This document shows, piece after piece, positions 45,453 to 53,841 of a DNA stretch of 64,000 nucleotides. The stretch lies in contig NZ_CABVOU010000038.1 of assembly GCF_902500215.1 (NCBI RefSeq), forward strand, positions 35,725-99,724, given 5' to 3'. A program made the position numbers and the translations under genes. The stretch's first letter is position 1, and each line of letters begins with the position of its first letter. The notes beneath the pieces are model-generated. The model saw only the letters and a list, made by a program, of their open reading frames with translations, was not told the DNA's origin and ran no database searches. The stretch is from Halomonas lysinitropha. GTDB lineage: Bacteria > Pseudomonadota > Gammaproteobacteria > Pseudomonadales > Halomonadaceae.

Positions 45453-46367
45453 ATGTCCCGTGTCACTCTGGCCCAATGGCAGATGCTGGCGGCTGTGGTC
45501 GACCATGGCGGCTTCGCCCGTGCCGCCGAGGCGATCCACAAGAGCCCCTCGACCCTGAATCACGCCGTACACAAGCTCGAGGAGCAGCTCGGGGTGGCGG
45601 TGATGGAGCCGGTGGGCCGGCAGGTGCGTCTTACCGAGGCCGGCGAGCTACTGTTGCGCCGGGCACGGCAGCTACTCGAGAATGCCGCCTCGCTGGAGGA
45701 TGTGGCCGGGCGCCTGGCCGAGGGGCTCGAGGCGGAGGTGGTGCTGGCCGTCGACCAGATCTTTCCTCCCGATGCCCTGGCCCGGGCCTTGGAAGCCTTC
45801 TCGGCGGCCTATCCCCATGTGCGTGTGCAGCTCCACGAGACGGTGCTCAACGGCGGTATCGAGATGCTCTATGACGGGAGTGCCGACCTGGTGGTCTCAG
45901 GTATCTCGGCCCAGGGCTTCCTGGGCGAGCCGCTGGTCACGGTGCACTTCCTTGCCGTGGCTCACCCCGGACATCCGCTGCACTGCCTGGGGCGCCCGCT
46001 CGACCTGCGTGACCTGGAACAGCACCGCCAGCTGGTGGTTCGCGACTCCGCCCTGCACCAGTCCATGGATGCCGGCTGGCTCAAGGCCGAGCAGCGCTGG
46101 ACAATGAGCCACCTGCAGACGTCCATCGACATGCTCGAGCGAGGCCTCGGCTTTGCCTGGATTCCCGAGACCCGCCTGCGCCAGGCCCTGGCCGAGGGGC
46201 GCCTCGAGCCGCTGCCGCTGGCCGCCGGTGCTAGCCGCGAGTATCCGGTGCAGTTGATCCATCGCGACCGGGATCGGGCGGGACCGGCGACTCATGCCCT
46301 GGCCAAGGCCCTCAAGGCGGCGGCGAGTACCTGCCCACGGGGAGAATCATTCGAGGCTATCGAATGA
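45453..46367 (+). CDS. LysR-family transcriptional regulator, divergent from pirin
   Basis: Regulator of 304 residues. The helix-turn-helix is GGFARAAEAIHKSPSTLNHAV (about residues 17-37; quoted in part as FARAAEAIHKSPSTLNHA), followed by the LysR substrate-binding fold. Start at ATG 45453 behind GAGGAATTCGAA; a longer in-frame upstream extension has no LysR-like sequence. It probably regulates pirin and perhaps the glutathionyl-hydroquinone reductase gene 98 bp downstream on the same strand. Confidence 0.91.
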   Translation: MSRVTLAQWQMLAAVVDHGGFARAAEAIHKSPSTLNHAVHKLEEQLGVAVMEPVGRQVRLTEAGELLLRRARQLLENAASLEDVAGRLAEGLEAEVVLAVDQIFPPDALARALEAFSAAYPHVRVQLHETVLNGGIEMLYDGSADLVVSGISAQGFLGEPLVTVHFLAVAHPGHPLHCLGRPLDLRDLEQHRQLVVRDSALHQSMDAGWLKAEQRWTMSHLQTSIDMLERGLGFAWIPETRLRQALAEGRLEPLPLAAGASREYPVQLIHRDRDRAGPATHALAKALKAAASTCPRGESFEAIE

Positions 46368-46465
46368 TGGAGCGCAAAACCTGCGCTTGAGCGTCGATGT
46401 TTTCGCCTTATGCTGGGGGTATTCCCGTTAACGAGCAGTCGCTCACCGGCATAAAGGAGACATCC

Positions 46466-47497
46466 ATGGGACTTCTGATCGATGGCATCTGGCACGACCA
46501 GTGGTACGACACCGACAAGCACGGCGGCGAATTCGTGCGCGAATCCGCCAAGCTGCGGGACTGGATCACGCCGAATGGCCACCCGGGGCCCGACGGCCAG
46601 CCGGGCTTGCCCGCCGAGGAGAATCGCTACCACCTCTATGTATCACTGGCCTGTCCCTGGGCACATCGCATTCTCATCATGCGCCGGCTCAAGGGGCTCA
46701 AGGGGCTCAAGGGGCTCAAGGGGCTCGAGTCGGTCATCGGTGTCTCCCATGTCAGCCCGCTGATGCTCGACAAGGGCTGGACCTATCGCCAGGACGAGGG
46801 CTCTAGCGGTGACCCGATCAACGGTGTGGATTTTCACCATCAGCTCTATACCCTGACCGATCCTCACTACACGGGGCGCGTTACCGTGCCGGCGCTCTGG
46901 GACAAGCGCTCGGCGCGTATCGTCAACAACGAGTCAGCGGACCAGCTGAGGATGTTGAATGACGCCTTCGATGACCTGACCGGCAATCGCCTGGATTTCT
47001 ATCCCGCCGATCTGCGCGAGATCATCGATACGGTCAATGCCGACGTCTACGACCACATCAATAACGGCGTCTACAAGGCCGGTTTTGCTACTGAGCAGTC
47101 GGTCTACGAGAAACATGTGGTGGCGCTGTTCGAGGCGCTCGATCGCATGGAGGCGCGCCTGGCGGAGAACCGCTATCTGGCCGGCGAGTGGTTCACCGAG
47201 GCTGATATCCGGCTTTTCACCACCCTGATCCGCTTCGATGCCGTCTACCACGGCCACTTCAAGTGCAACCTGAGGCGTATCGAGGACTACCCCAACCTCG
47301 CGAACTATGTCCGGGAGCTCTATCAGTGGCCGGGCATCGCGGAGACGGTGGACTTCAACCACATCAAGCGCCACTACTACGCAAGCCACGACACCATCAA
47401 TCCGACCGGCATCGTGCCCTACGGCCCGCTGCTCGAACTGGACCGGCCCCATGACCGCGAGCGTCTGCCGGGTAAGGGGATCCGGGAAAAGGGGTAA
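46466..47497 (+). CDS. Glutathionyl-hydroquinone reductase (YqjG/ECM4 type)
   Basis: Omega-type glutathione transferase of 343 residues that removes glutathione from glutathionyl-hydroquinones. The catalytic Cys63 is in the family motif CPWAHRILIM, and the C-terminal all-helical GST domain follows (VALFEALDRMEARL, then WFTEADIRLFTTLIRFDAVY; quoted in part). AAAGGAGA precedes ATG 46466. Odd feature: residues 75-87 read LKGLKGLKGLKGL, encoded by four exact copies of CTCAAGGGG, where relatives normally have one LKGLE. The neighbouring pirin/LysR pair fits quinone or redox metabolism. Confidence 0.93.
   Translation: MGLLIDGIWHDQWYDTDKHGGEFVRESAKLRDWITPNGHPGPDGQPGLPAEENRYHLYVSLACPWAHRILIMRRLKGLKGLKGLKGLESVIGVSHVSPLMLDKGWTYRQDEGSSGDPINGVDFHHQLYTLTDPHYTGRVTVPALWDKRSARIVNNESADQLRMLNDAFDDLTGNRLDFYPADLREIIDTVNADVYDHINNGVYKAGFATEQSVYEKHVVALFEALDRMEARLAENRYLAGEWFTEADIRLFTTLIRFDAVYHGHFKCNLRRIEDYPNLANYVRELYQWPGIAETVDFNHIKRHYYASHDTINPTGIVPYGPLLELDRPHDRERLPGKGIREKG
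46688..46723 (+). repeat. In-frame 9-bp tandem repeat (CTCAAGGGG)x4
   Basis: Four perfect 9-bp copies inside the glutathionyl-hydroquinone reductase gene add three LKG tripeptides just after the active-site helix start. The repeat keeps the reading frame, so length changes by slippage would alter the protein without breaking it. Confidence 0.9.
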
Positions 47498-47517
47498 GAT
47501 CCCACGAAAGCTGGCCC

Positions 47518-47580
47518 GTGGCTCCGAATCCTTGTGGGAGCGCTGCTTGCAGCGCGATTTGCCGCGAAGCGGCAGCCTCA
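47518..47580 (+). repeat. Dispersed GTGGGAGCG element, copy 1
   Basis: A 63-bp unit beginning GTGGCTCCGAATCC and containing GTGGGAGCGCTGCTTGCAGC (an internal inverted repeat GAGCGCTGC/GCAGCGC) and TGCCGCGAAGCGGCA. A second copy lies 114 bp further on, with a single T/C difference. Shorter relatives occur at 60345 and 62625. It resembles REP-type elements found between genes. Confidence 0.88.
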
Positions 47581-47631
47581 GGGGCGTGTACCCATCGCTT
47601 TGCGAGCAAAGCTCCTACGACAACCTGTCCA

Positions 47632-47694
47632 GTGGCTCCGAATCCTTGTGGGAGCGCTGCTTGCAGCGCGATCTGCCGCGAAGCGGCAGCCTCA
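47632..47694 (+). repeat. Dispersed GTGGGAGCG element, copy 2
   Basis: Second 63-bp copy, identical to copy 1 except at one base (GATCTG instead of GATTTG). Its last three bases (TCA) are the stop codon of the minus-strand YaiI gene, so the repeat borders or has replaced the gene's 3' end. Between the copies, TCGCTTTGCGAGCAAAGCTCCTAC is another REP-like motif (quoted in part: TTTGCGAGCAAAGC). Confidence 0.88.
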
Positions 47695-48147
47695 ACGGCT
47701 GGGATTCTTCGCCAGCCACCTATCCAGCGCATTGGCGAATTCCCGGCGGTCGGCATCGGAGTAGCCGCTGGGGCCGCCGGTATGCTCACCGCTGGCGCGC
47801 AGTGTTTCCATGAAGTCCCGCATCTGCACCCGAGCGCGGATATTGTTCTTATCCAGCGCCTCGCCGCGGGTGGTCATCACCCTGGCGCCGCGCTCGATGG
47901 CCTCCAGGGCCAGCGGCAGATCCGAGGTGATCAAAAGATCGCCCGGCTGGATGCGCTCGACGATCTCATTGTCGGCGGCATCGAAGCCCTGGCTCACCGC
48001 CAGGCCCTTGACCCAGGGCGAGGGCGGCAGTGGCACCGCGTGGTTGGCCACGAACCAGGTCGGTGTGGCGGTACGTTCGGCGGCGCGCACGATGATATCG
48101 CGCGCCACCCTGGGGCAGGCATCGGCATCGACCCACAGATTCGGCAT
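47692..48147 (-). CDS. YaiI/YqxD-family (DUF188) protein
   Basis: Protein of 151 residues, normal length for the family. Conserved features are WVDADACPRVARDII at the start, a GFDAADNEIVERI segment, and LLITSDLPLALEAIERGARV. The fold is related to PIN/NYN nucleases and the acidic residues (VDADAC) may bind metal, but the function is not established. ATG 48147 is chosen because the family begins at this point. The stop codon falls in the dispersed repeat at 47632-47694. Confidence 0.9.
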   Translation of the reverse strand: MPNLWVDADACPRVARDIIVRAAERTATPTWFVANHAVPLPPSPWVKGLAVSQGFDAADNEIVERIQPGDLLITSDLPLALEAIERGARVMTTRGEALDKNNIRARVQMRDFMETLRASGEHTGGPSGYSDADRREFANALDRWLAKNPSR

Positions 48148-48571
48148 GCAACACTCCCGACGGGGTAGGGGCCTCGAAAAAGGCTGGTCAGTGACAGTCG
48201 ACGATGGTAGCATGCGCGTTCCTCGCATGTGTTGACCCCACCATCATGACGACGCCACGCTGCCTCTGGCAGGTGAGCGCCGAAACGCCGGGCTCAGTGA
48301 CGCAAGTACTGGCCCACACGCGTTCGAATTGTGTAGATGGAGCGCCACCAAGATCACGCCACCCGGGCGAGATCGGCGCAAACGGTCGCCACAGCGGTTC
48401 ATGGGCCATCCCTGATGGCGTGAACCGAATGCCAGGTGCGACCGGCGTCCCCGACTCCGATTTGCTCATCTGACGATCCGTTGGACGGAACGCAGATGCC
48501 TGAGCGTGTTGCACGCGTCAGGGACGCCACTGAATTTCTGCCGACTCCGTCGGCTTACCAAGGTGTGATTA
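48148..48571 (+). promoter_or_regulatory. Long gap / leader region of the DEAD-box helicase gene
   Basis: This 424-bp gap has no convincing gene; short open frames here lack ribosome sites and family resemblance. It must hold the divergent promoters of the YaiI and helicase genes. A long untranslated leader before a cold-inducible RNA helicase is common in gammaproteobacteria. AAGGTG precedes the helicase ATG. Confidence 0.4.
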
Positions 48572-50278
48572 ATGACCTCGACTTCTGTCGCCTCGCCGAG
48601 CTTCGGCGATCTGGCCCTGCTGCCTGACGTTCTCTCTGCTGTAGAATCCCAGGGCTATGAGATCCCGTCACCGATCCAGGCGCAGACCATCCCTGCGCTG
48701 CTGGAAGGCCGTGACATGCTGGGCCAGGCCCAGACCGGTACCGGCAAGACCGCTGCCTTCGCCCTGCCGCTGCTGTCCCGTCTCGACCTGACCCGCCGCG
48801 AGCCCCAGGTGCTGGTGCTGGCGCCGACCCGCGAGTTGGCCCAGCAGGTGGCCGTCTCCTTCAGCAAGTATGGCCAGAACCTCAAGGGCCTGGAGGTCGC
48901 CACCCTGTGCGGCGGCCAGGAATACCGCGAGCAGCTCTCCGCGCTGCGTCGTGGCGCCCATGTGGTAGTGGGCACCCCGGGCCGTGTCATCGATCATCTG
49001 GATCGCGGCAGCCTCAAGCTTGACGGCCTCTCTGCCCTGGTGCTCGACGAAGCCGACGAGATGCTGCGCATGGGCTTTATCGACGACGTCAAGCGCGTCG
49101 TGGCCGATACCCCGAAGAACGCCCAGCGGGTCTTCTTCTCCGCCACCCTGCCGACCGAGATCGAGCGTATCGTCAATCGCTACCTGGTCGATCCGGTCAA
49201 GGTGGCCATCGCGTCCCAGGTGGGTACCGCCGCCAGCATCGAACAGCGCATGGTGCGGGTCGACGGCGGTGCCAAGCAGGAGGCGCTGGCGCGCATTCTT
49301 GAGGTCGAGCCGGTTGACGGCGCCATCGTCTTCGTGCGGACACGGGCCGCCTGCACCACCCTGATGGAGCAGCTTTCCGCCCGCGGCATGAATGTCGCCA
49401 GCCTCTCCGGCGATCTGGACCAGAGCCTGCGCGAGCGCACCATCACGCGTCTCAAGCGTGGCAAGGTCGATATCCTGATCGCTACTGACGTGGCGGCACG
49501 CGGTCTCGATGTGTCGCGCCTGACCCACATCATCAACTACGACCTGCCCCAGGACGCCGAGGCCTACACCCACCGCATCGGCCGTACCGGCCGTGCCGGG
49601 CGTACCGGTATCGCGATCACCTTCGTCGGCTTCCGCGAGGGCCGCAAGGTGGGCTGGCTCGAGCAGGCCACCGGTCAGAAGATGACCGAGATGGCGGTGC
49701 CCGACGAGGCCGCCATTCGCGCCCACCGCGACGAGATGTTCCATCAGCGCGTGGTCGCTGCCCTGACGGCCGGGGCCGATGAGCAGCGCGCTCTGGTCGA
49801 GCGGATGGTCGAGGAGGGTCACGACCCCATCGAGCTGGCCTGTGCCTTCGCGCGCATGGCGCGTGCCGATGAGGCGCCCATCGGTCGTGTGCAGGCTCCG
49901 CGTGCCGAGCGCAACAACGACCGCAACGCGCGTGACGCCAAGCCGACGAAGCGTCGCGACAGCGCGCCCCGCGAGGGCATGACCCGCTATCGCGTTGCCG
50001 TGGGTCACCAGGATGGCGTCAAGCCCGGCCAGCTGGTTGGCGCACTCGCCAACGAGGGTGGCATCGAGGGGAACCGTATCGGCCGGATCGACATCCGCAC
50101 CGCCTTCTCGGTGGTCGAGCTGCCGAGTTCGCTGCCGGAAAGCATCCTGACCAAGATGGCCCGCGCCCGCGTTGCCGGCCGTCCGCTGGAGATCAGCGAG
50201 GACAAGGGTGCCCCCGAGCGTGCCCCGCGTCGTCGCCAGGACGGTGACGCGCCGATTCCCCGTCGCACCATCGCCTGA
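48572..50278 (+). CDS. DEAD-box ATP-dependent RNA helicase (DeaD/CsdA-like)
   Basis: RNA helicase of 568 residues acting in ribosome assembly and mRNA decay, often cold-induced. Motifs in order: Q motif with IPSPIQAQTIPALLEG, motif I AQTGTGKT, Ia PTRELAQQ, II VLDEADEML, III FFSATLP, IV-V IATDVAARGLD, VI HRIGRTGRAG. The C-terminus has a DbpA-type RNA-binding domain (about 475-545; RYRVAVGHQDGVKPGQLVGA) and a short basic tail (PRRRQDGD). All catalytic motifs are intact. It is followed by a clear terminator. Confidence 0.94.
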   Translation: MTSTSVASPSFGDLALLPDVLSAVESQGYEIPSPIQAQTIPALLEGRDMLGQAQTGTGKTAAFALPLLSRLDLTRREPQVLVLAPTRELAQQVAVSFSKYGQNLKGLEVATLCGGQEYREQLSALRRGAHVVVGTPGRVIDHLDRGSLKLDGLSALVLDEADEMLRMGFIDDVKRVVADTPKNAQRVFFSATLPTEIERIVNRYLVDPVKVAIASQVGTAASIEQRMVRVDGGAKQEALARILEVEPVDGAIVFVRTRAACTTLMEQLSARGMNVASLSGDLDQSLRERTITRLKRGKVDILIATDVAARGLDVSRLTHIINYDLPQDAEAYTHRIGRTGRAGRTGIAITFVGFREGRKVGWLEQATGQKMTEMAVPDEAAIRAHRDEMFHQRVVAALTAGADEQRALVERMVEEGHDPIELACAFARMARADEAPIGRVQAPRAERNNDRNARDAKPTKRRDSAPREGMTRYRVAVGHQDGVKPGQLVGALANEGGIEGNRIGRIDIRTAFSVVELPSSLPESILTKMARARVAGRPLEISEDKGAPERAPRRRQDGDAPIPRRTIA

Positions 50279-50312
50279 TCCCGGCTGAGCGAGAGCCCGG
50301 CCGCGCAACACC

Positions 50313-50349
50313 AAGGCCCCCGCACTCCATCATGGTGCGGGGGCCTTTT
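50313..50349. terminator. Rho-independent terminator of the helicase gene
   Basis: AAGGCCCCCGCAC pairs with GTGCGGGGGCCTT (13 bp, perfect) around TCCATCATG, followed by TT and a T-rich end. The AA-rich 5' side makes it usable for the convergent argE transcript too. Confidence 0.88.
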
Positions 50350-50419
50350 GTCTTCAGCGTCGCATCCGGTCTCCGTCTCGCTTCAGGCGACGGATGGCAG
50401 AGATCGGGCACTATTTTCG

Positions 50420-51565
50420 TTACAGCCGCTTGCCCAGTGCCGCCATGAACGCCGCGCCCGCCTCGAGCTGTTCGATGTCGATATACTCGTCGGGCTGGTG
50501 GGCCTGGCCGATGCTCCCCGGGCCGCAGATCACCGTGGGCAGTCCCTCGCGCTGGAACTGGCCGGCCTCGGTGGCATAGGCCACCGCCCCGGCGGGGCGC
50601 TCGTCGAGCAGGTCGCGGCACAGTTCGAGCACCTCGGCATTGTTGTCGTCGGCCAGTGCCGGCACCGTGGTGTTGAGCGCCTCGGTGACAATGGCGGCGT
50701 CCGGCGCGCGCTTTCGCATCTCGGCTTCCAGCTCGGCCGCGGTATCGTTCACCCGCGCGAGCAGCTCCTCGAAGCGATCCGAGGGCAGGTGGCGGATCTC
50801 CCACTCGAAGCTGCACTCCCGGGCCATGATGTTGATGGCCGTGCCGCCCTGGATCTTGCCGACGTGCAGGCTCGAGTGCACCACATTGAAGGCCTCGTCC
50901 ACGCGCCCCTCGGCCTTGAGTTCGGCCATCACGTCCTCGATCCGCGTTACCAGACGGGCCGCCACATGGATCGCCGAGACCCCCTGGCTGACCTGACTGG
51001 AGTGGGCGGCGCGGCCGGTCACGGTGGTACACAGGTTGGTCGCCCCCTTGTGGGCTACCACCGGGTGCATCATGGTCGGTTCCCCGACGATCACCGCCGC
51101 GGGGCGAGGGTGGTCGGCCAGCAGCCGCTCGATCATTCGCGGGGCGCCGATGCAGCCCACCTCCTCGTCGTAGGAGAAGGCCAGCCAGAGGGGCGTCGCC
51201 AGCGCCTGATCCACCCAGCGGGGGACCTCTGCCAGGGCACAGGCGATGAAGCCCTTCATGTCGCAGGTGCCGCGGCCATAGAGCCGGCCATCGCCCTTGT
51301 CGACCAGGGTGAAGGGATCGGTGGACCAGGGCTGGCCATCCACCGGCACCACGTCGGTATGGCCGGAGAGCACCACGCCACCGGCCACGGCGGGGCCGAT
51401 GCGCGCCAGCAGGTTGGCCTTGCGGCCGTCGTCGCTCTCCACCCGCCAGTGCGCCACGCCGTGGTCGTCGAGCCAGCCCTCGACCCATTCGATCAAGGCC
51501 AGGTTGGAATCCCGCGAGACGGTGGCGAAGCCCACCAGGCGGTCGAGTATCTCGGCGGCGGTCAT
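50420..51565 (-). CDS. argE: Acetylornithine deacetylase
   Basis: Removes acetate from N2-acetylornithine to give ornithine for arginine synthesis; M20 family, 381 residues. Metal ligands and catalytic residues are visible: LSGHTDVVPVDGQPW, GRGTCDMKGFIACALA, the general-base pair SYDEEVGCIGAP (Glu-Glu), and the C-terminal GPGSIGQAHQPDEYI with the last His ligand. The lid domain lies at about 180-290. GGGAGCCTGATC precedes ATG 51565. The neighbourhood has no other arginine gene. Confidence 0.93.
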   Translation of the reverse strand: MTAAEILDRLVGFATVSRDSNLALIEWVEGWLDDHGVAHWRVESDDGRKANLLARIGPAVAGGVVLSGHTDVVPVDGQPWSTDPFTLVDKGDGRLYGRGTCDMKGFIACALAEVPRWVDQALATPLWLAFSYDEEVGCIGAPRMIERLLADHPRPAAVIVGEPTMMHPVVAHKGATNLCTTVTGRAAHSSQVSQGVSAIHVAARLVTRIEDVMAELKAEGRVDEAFNVVHSSLHVGKIQGGTAINIMARECSFEWEIRHLPSDRFEELLARVNDTAAELEAEMRKRAPDAAIVTEALNTTVPALADDNNAEVLELCRDLLDERPAGAVAYATEAGQFQREGLPTVICGPGSIGQAHQPDEYIDIEQLEAGAAFMAALGKRL

Positions 51566-51714
51566 GATCAGGCTCCCGGGTAGAAGTGTTGGCCAAGCCT
51601 AACACGCCTGATCGTGCCGGCTTCCCTTCTTGCGGATAGCGGAGTGCATCGAGCTTGCCCTCGACAATGCCACTGCGCACGGCGCTTTCTCCTGCTCGAC
51701 CGACCCGAAGGCCG

Positions 51715-52626
51715 TCAAGAAGCGACCAGCCGGTATCCCTCGGCGGTCAAGCGTTCGGCCAGGGCCGCAATATGGGCGGGGCCCACCTCGCAGCAGCCAC
51801 CGACGAGCGTTGCCCCCTGCTCGATCCAGCCCAGCGCATGCTCGGCGTAAGCAGCGGGTCCCAGATCGGTGCGCGACTCAAGCGAATCGACCGTGCCACC
51901 CGGCTTGAGGGGCGCCACGGAAGTAAAGCCGTTGGCGTATCCGCCGAATGGCACGCCGAGTCCGGCAAGCTCGCCCATGGCGGTCGTGATGGCCTCTGGC
52001 ACCGAACAGTTGACCAGCACACGCTCGGCGCCGGCGGCCACCACTTCCCGGGCCGAGGCGGCCAGCCCTTCACCGGAGCGCAGCCGCGTACCATCGCCGT
52101 CATCCACCGTGAACGACACCCATACCGGGCGTTGACTCTCCACCGCGGCGTAGGTGGCGGCGCGCGCCTCGCGGGCCAGCGACATGGTTTCGCACAGGAA
52201 CAGATCGACCCCGTCTGCCTGGAGTTCCACCATGCGGCGGTAGTCAAAGAGGCAGGTGGCATCATCCGGCACGCTGTCAGGGTGATAGCTCGCGACCAAC
52301 GGGGGAAGGCAGCCCGCAATACGCACGTCCTGTCCGCTCTCCTCACGTGCCTGATGGGCGGCGCTCAGCGCAGCGGCATGTAGCGGCTCGAACAAGCCGG
52401 GCTCGCCATCCCGCGCCAGGCGCAGCGGTGTCGCGCTGTAGGTGTTGAGGGTAATGACGCGGGCACCGGCCTCGATGAAATCGCGGTGGGCGGCGGTGAC
52501 AAGTTCGGGCTCGTCCAGCATGACCTGCGCGGACCACAGCGGTGTTACCGGTTGGCTGCTGCGTTTCCTGAGCTCTTGGCCCATCCCGCCGTCAAGCAGC
52601 ACGATGTCACGGTTTTCAGTGCTCAT
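51715..52626 (-). CDS. Homocysteine S-methyltransferase family protein
   Basis: Zinc enzyme of 303 residues transferring a methyl group to homocysteine to make methionine. The zinc Cys ligands are in VLVNCSVPEAI and in the C-terminal pair VGGCCEVGPAHI. It could be MmuM-type (S-methylmethionine donor) or a betaine-homocysteine enzyme; the nearby carnitine/betaine-type genes make a betaine-linked donor attractive, but that is inference. AAAGGATAG precedes the ATG at 52626. The 149-bp gap to argE holds only spurious short frames. Confidence 0.88.
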   Translation of the reverse strand: MSTENRDIVLLDGGMGQELRKRSSQPVTPLWSAQVMLDEPELVTAAHRDFIEAGARVITLNTYSATPLRLARDGEPGLFEPLHAAALSAAHQAREESGQDVRIAGCLPPLVASYHPDSVPDDATCLFDYRRMVELQADGVDLFLCETMSLAREARAATYAAVESQRPVWVSFTVDDGDGTRLRSGEGLAASAREVVAAGAERVLVNCSVPEAITTAMGELAGLGVPFGGYANGFTSVAPLKPGGTVDSLESRTDLGPAAYAEHALGWIEQGATLVGGCCEVGPAHIAALAERLTAEGYRLVAS

Positions 52627-52818
52627 CAGATGACTATCCTTTGTTGAGTTGCCAGCGTGACCTTGTCAGCTGTGGGGTTGCGGGTAAGGGTATCCCTGCT
52701 CAGCGGTGTTCGCCCGGTTAGGTACGACACGACACGCCAGTGGACGGTCGAGATTAGCAAGCAGAAGAAGGACTACGCGGCCTCCCACCCCGGCGGGTTG
52801 TCCGCCCACTGAGTTCAT

Positions 52819-53697
52819 TCAATCCGAGTCGGCGTCAACCTCCCGGCACAGCCAAGACCATAGCAGTGACGCTTCATCCTGGCGCTGGCTACGTTCCGGG
52901 CGCACCAGCCAGAATTTCTCGTCGGTGGGCACGGACAGGTCGAACGGCATGACGAGGTCATCACGATCCTCGAACAGGCGACGGTGGACCAGCGCCACGC
53001 CACCGCCCTGGCTAGCCAGGGCCAGAGTGATGGCCTGGTTGTCGCAGGTCAGTGCCGGACACTGCTCTTCGATGCCCGTCACCCCAGCCTGCTCCAGCCA
53101 GCTTGACCAGCCCACGGCAAAGCCTGCCGCATGCAGCAGGGTCAGCCCCGCAAGATCGGCGGGCACCTCAAGTCCGCGTGCCACCGCAGGGGCACACACC
53201 GGTAACAGGCTTTCTTCCCCCAGCGACAGCGCCTCCATGCCCGACCAACCAGCATGTCCGTAGCGGATCTCGATATCTGCCCCCTCGGGACCGAACTCAT
53301 CGGACCAGATGGCGCTGACCAGGCGCACGGCAATCGCCGGATGGGCGCGATGGAAGGCCAGCAACCGTGAAGCCAACCAGTGCAGCTGGATGACCGGCGT
53401 GGTGCGCAGCGTGACCGAGCGTGTCGGAGTGCTGCCGAAGACCTCGCGCGTGCCCTCACCAATACGCGCGAAACCGTCAAGGATACTGGGCAGCCATGCC
53501 TGGCCCGCTGGCGTCAGCGTGAGACTGCGCGGGTGACGCACGAAGAGCTTCTGCCCCAGGCGGTCCTCGAGCAGCCGGATGCGCTGACTGATCGCCGCCT
53601 GGGTCACTCCCAGCTCGCGACCGGCAGCGGTGAAGCTCAAAGTGCGGGCAGCCGCCTCGAAGGCCTGCAGCCAGAGCAAGGGAGGCAAGGCGCTCAA
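52819..53697 (-). CDS. LysR-family transcriptional regulator (GcvA-like)
   Basis: Regulator of 292 residues. The N-terminus PLLWLQAFEAAARTLSFTAA and helix-turn-helix AAGRELGVTQAAISQRIRLL are of the GcvA type. The effector-binding domain follows. It diverges from the gamma-butyrobetaine dioxygenase gene (144 bp between starts), so it probably senses carnitine, gamma-butyrobetaine or betaine and controls that gene and the adjacent binding-protein gene. The effector is inferred from context only. Confidence 0.9.
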   Translation of the reverse strand: MSALPPLLWLQAFEAAARTLSFTAAGRELGVTQAAISQRIRLLEDRLGQKLFVRHPRSLTLTPAGQAWLPSILDGFARIGEGTREVFGSTPTRSVTLRTTPVIQLHWLASRLLAFHRAHPAIAVRLVSAIWSDEFGPEGADIEIRYGHAGWSGMEALSLGEESLLPVCAPAVARGLEVPADLAGLTLLHAAGFAVGWSSWLEQAGVTGIEEQCPALTCDNQAITLALASQGGGVALVHRRLFEDRDDLVMPFDLSVPTDEKFWLVRPERSQRQDEASLLWSWLCREVDADSD

Positions 53698-53841
53698 GGA
53701 AAGTTACTCATGGAAAAGCTCGCTATAAGCTGTGCTTGGGCATAGGGGTCAGATTAATCGTTTGTCAGTCGCAGGACCAATCATCACCCTTGGGGCACTC
53801 GATCACGATAAACCACGACTCGACACCCGAGGAGGTCCCGC

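Noticed and set aside
48204..48627. Small plus-strand frames upstream of the DEAD-box helicase
   Set aside because: No ribosome site, no family resemblance, and one overlaps the helicase start in another frame.
51566..51714. Short plus-strand frame starting in the argE-methyltransferase gap (RIAECIELALDNATAHGAFS)
   Set aside because: It runs on as an antisense of the methyltransferase gene and has no ribosome site; treated as chance.
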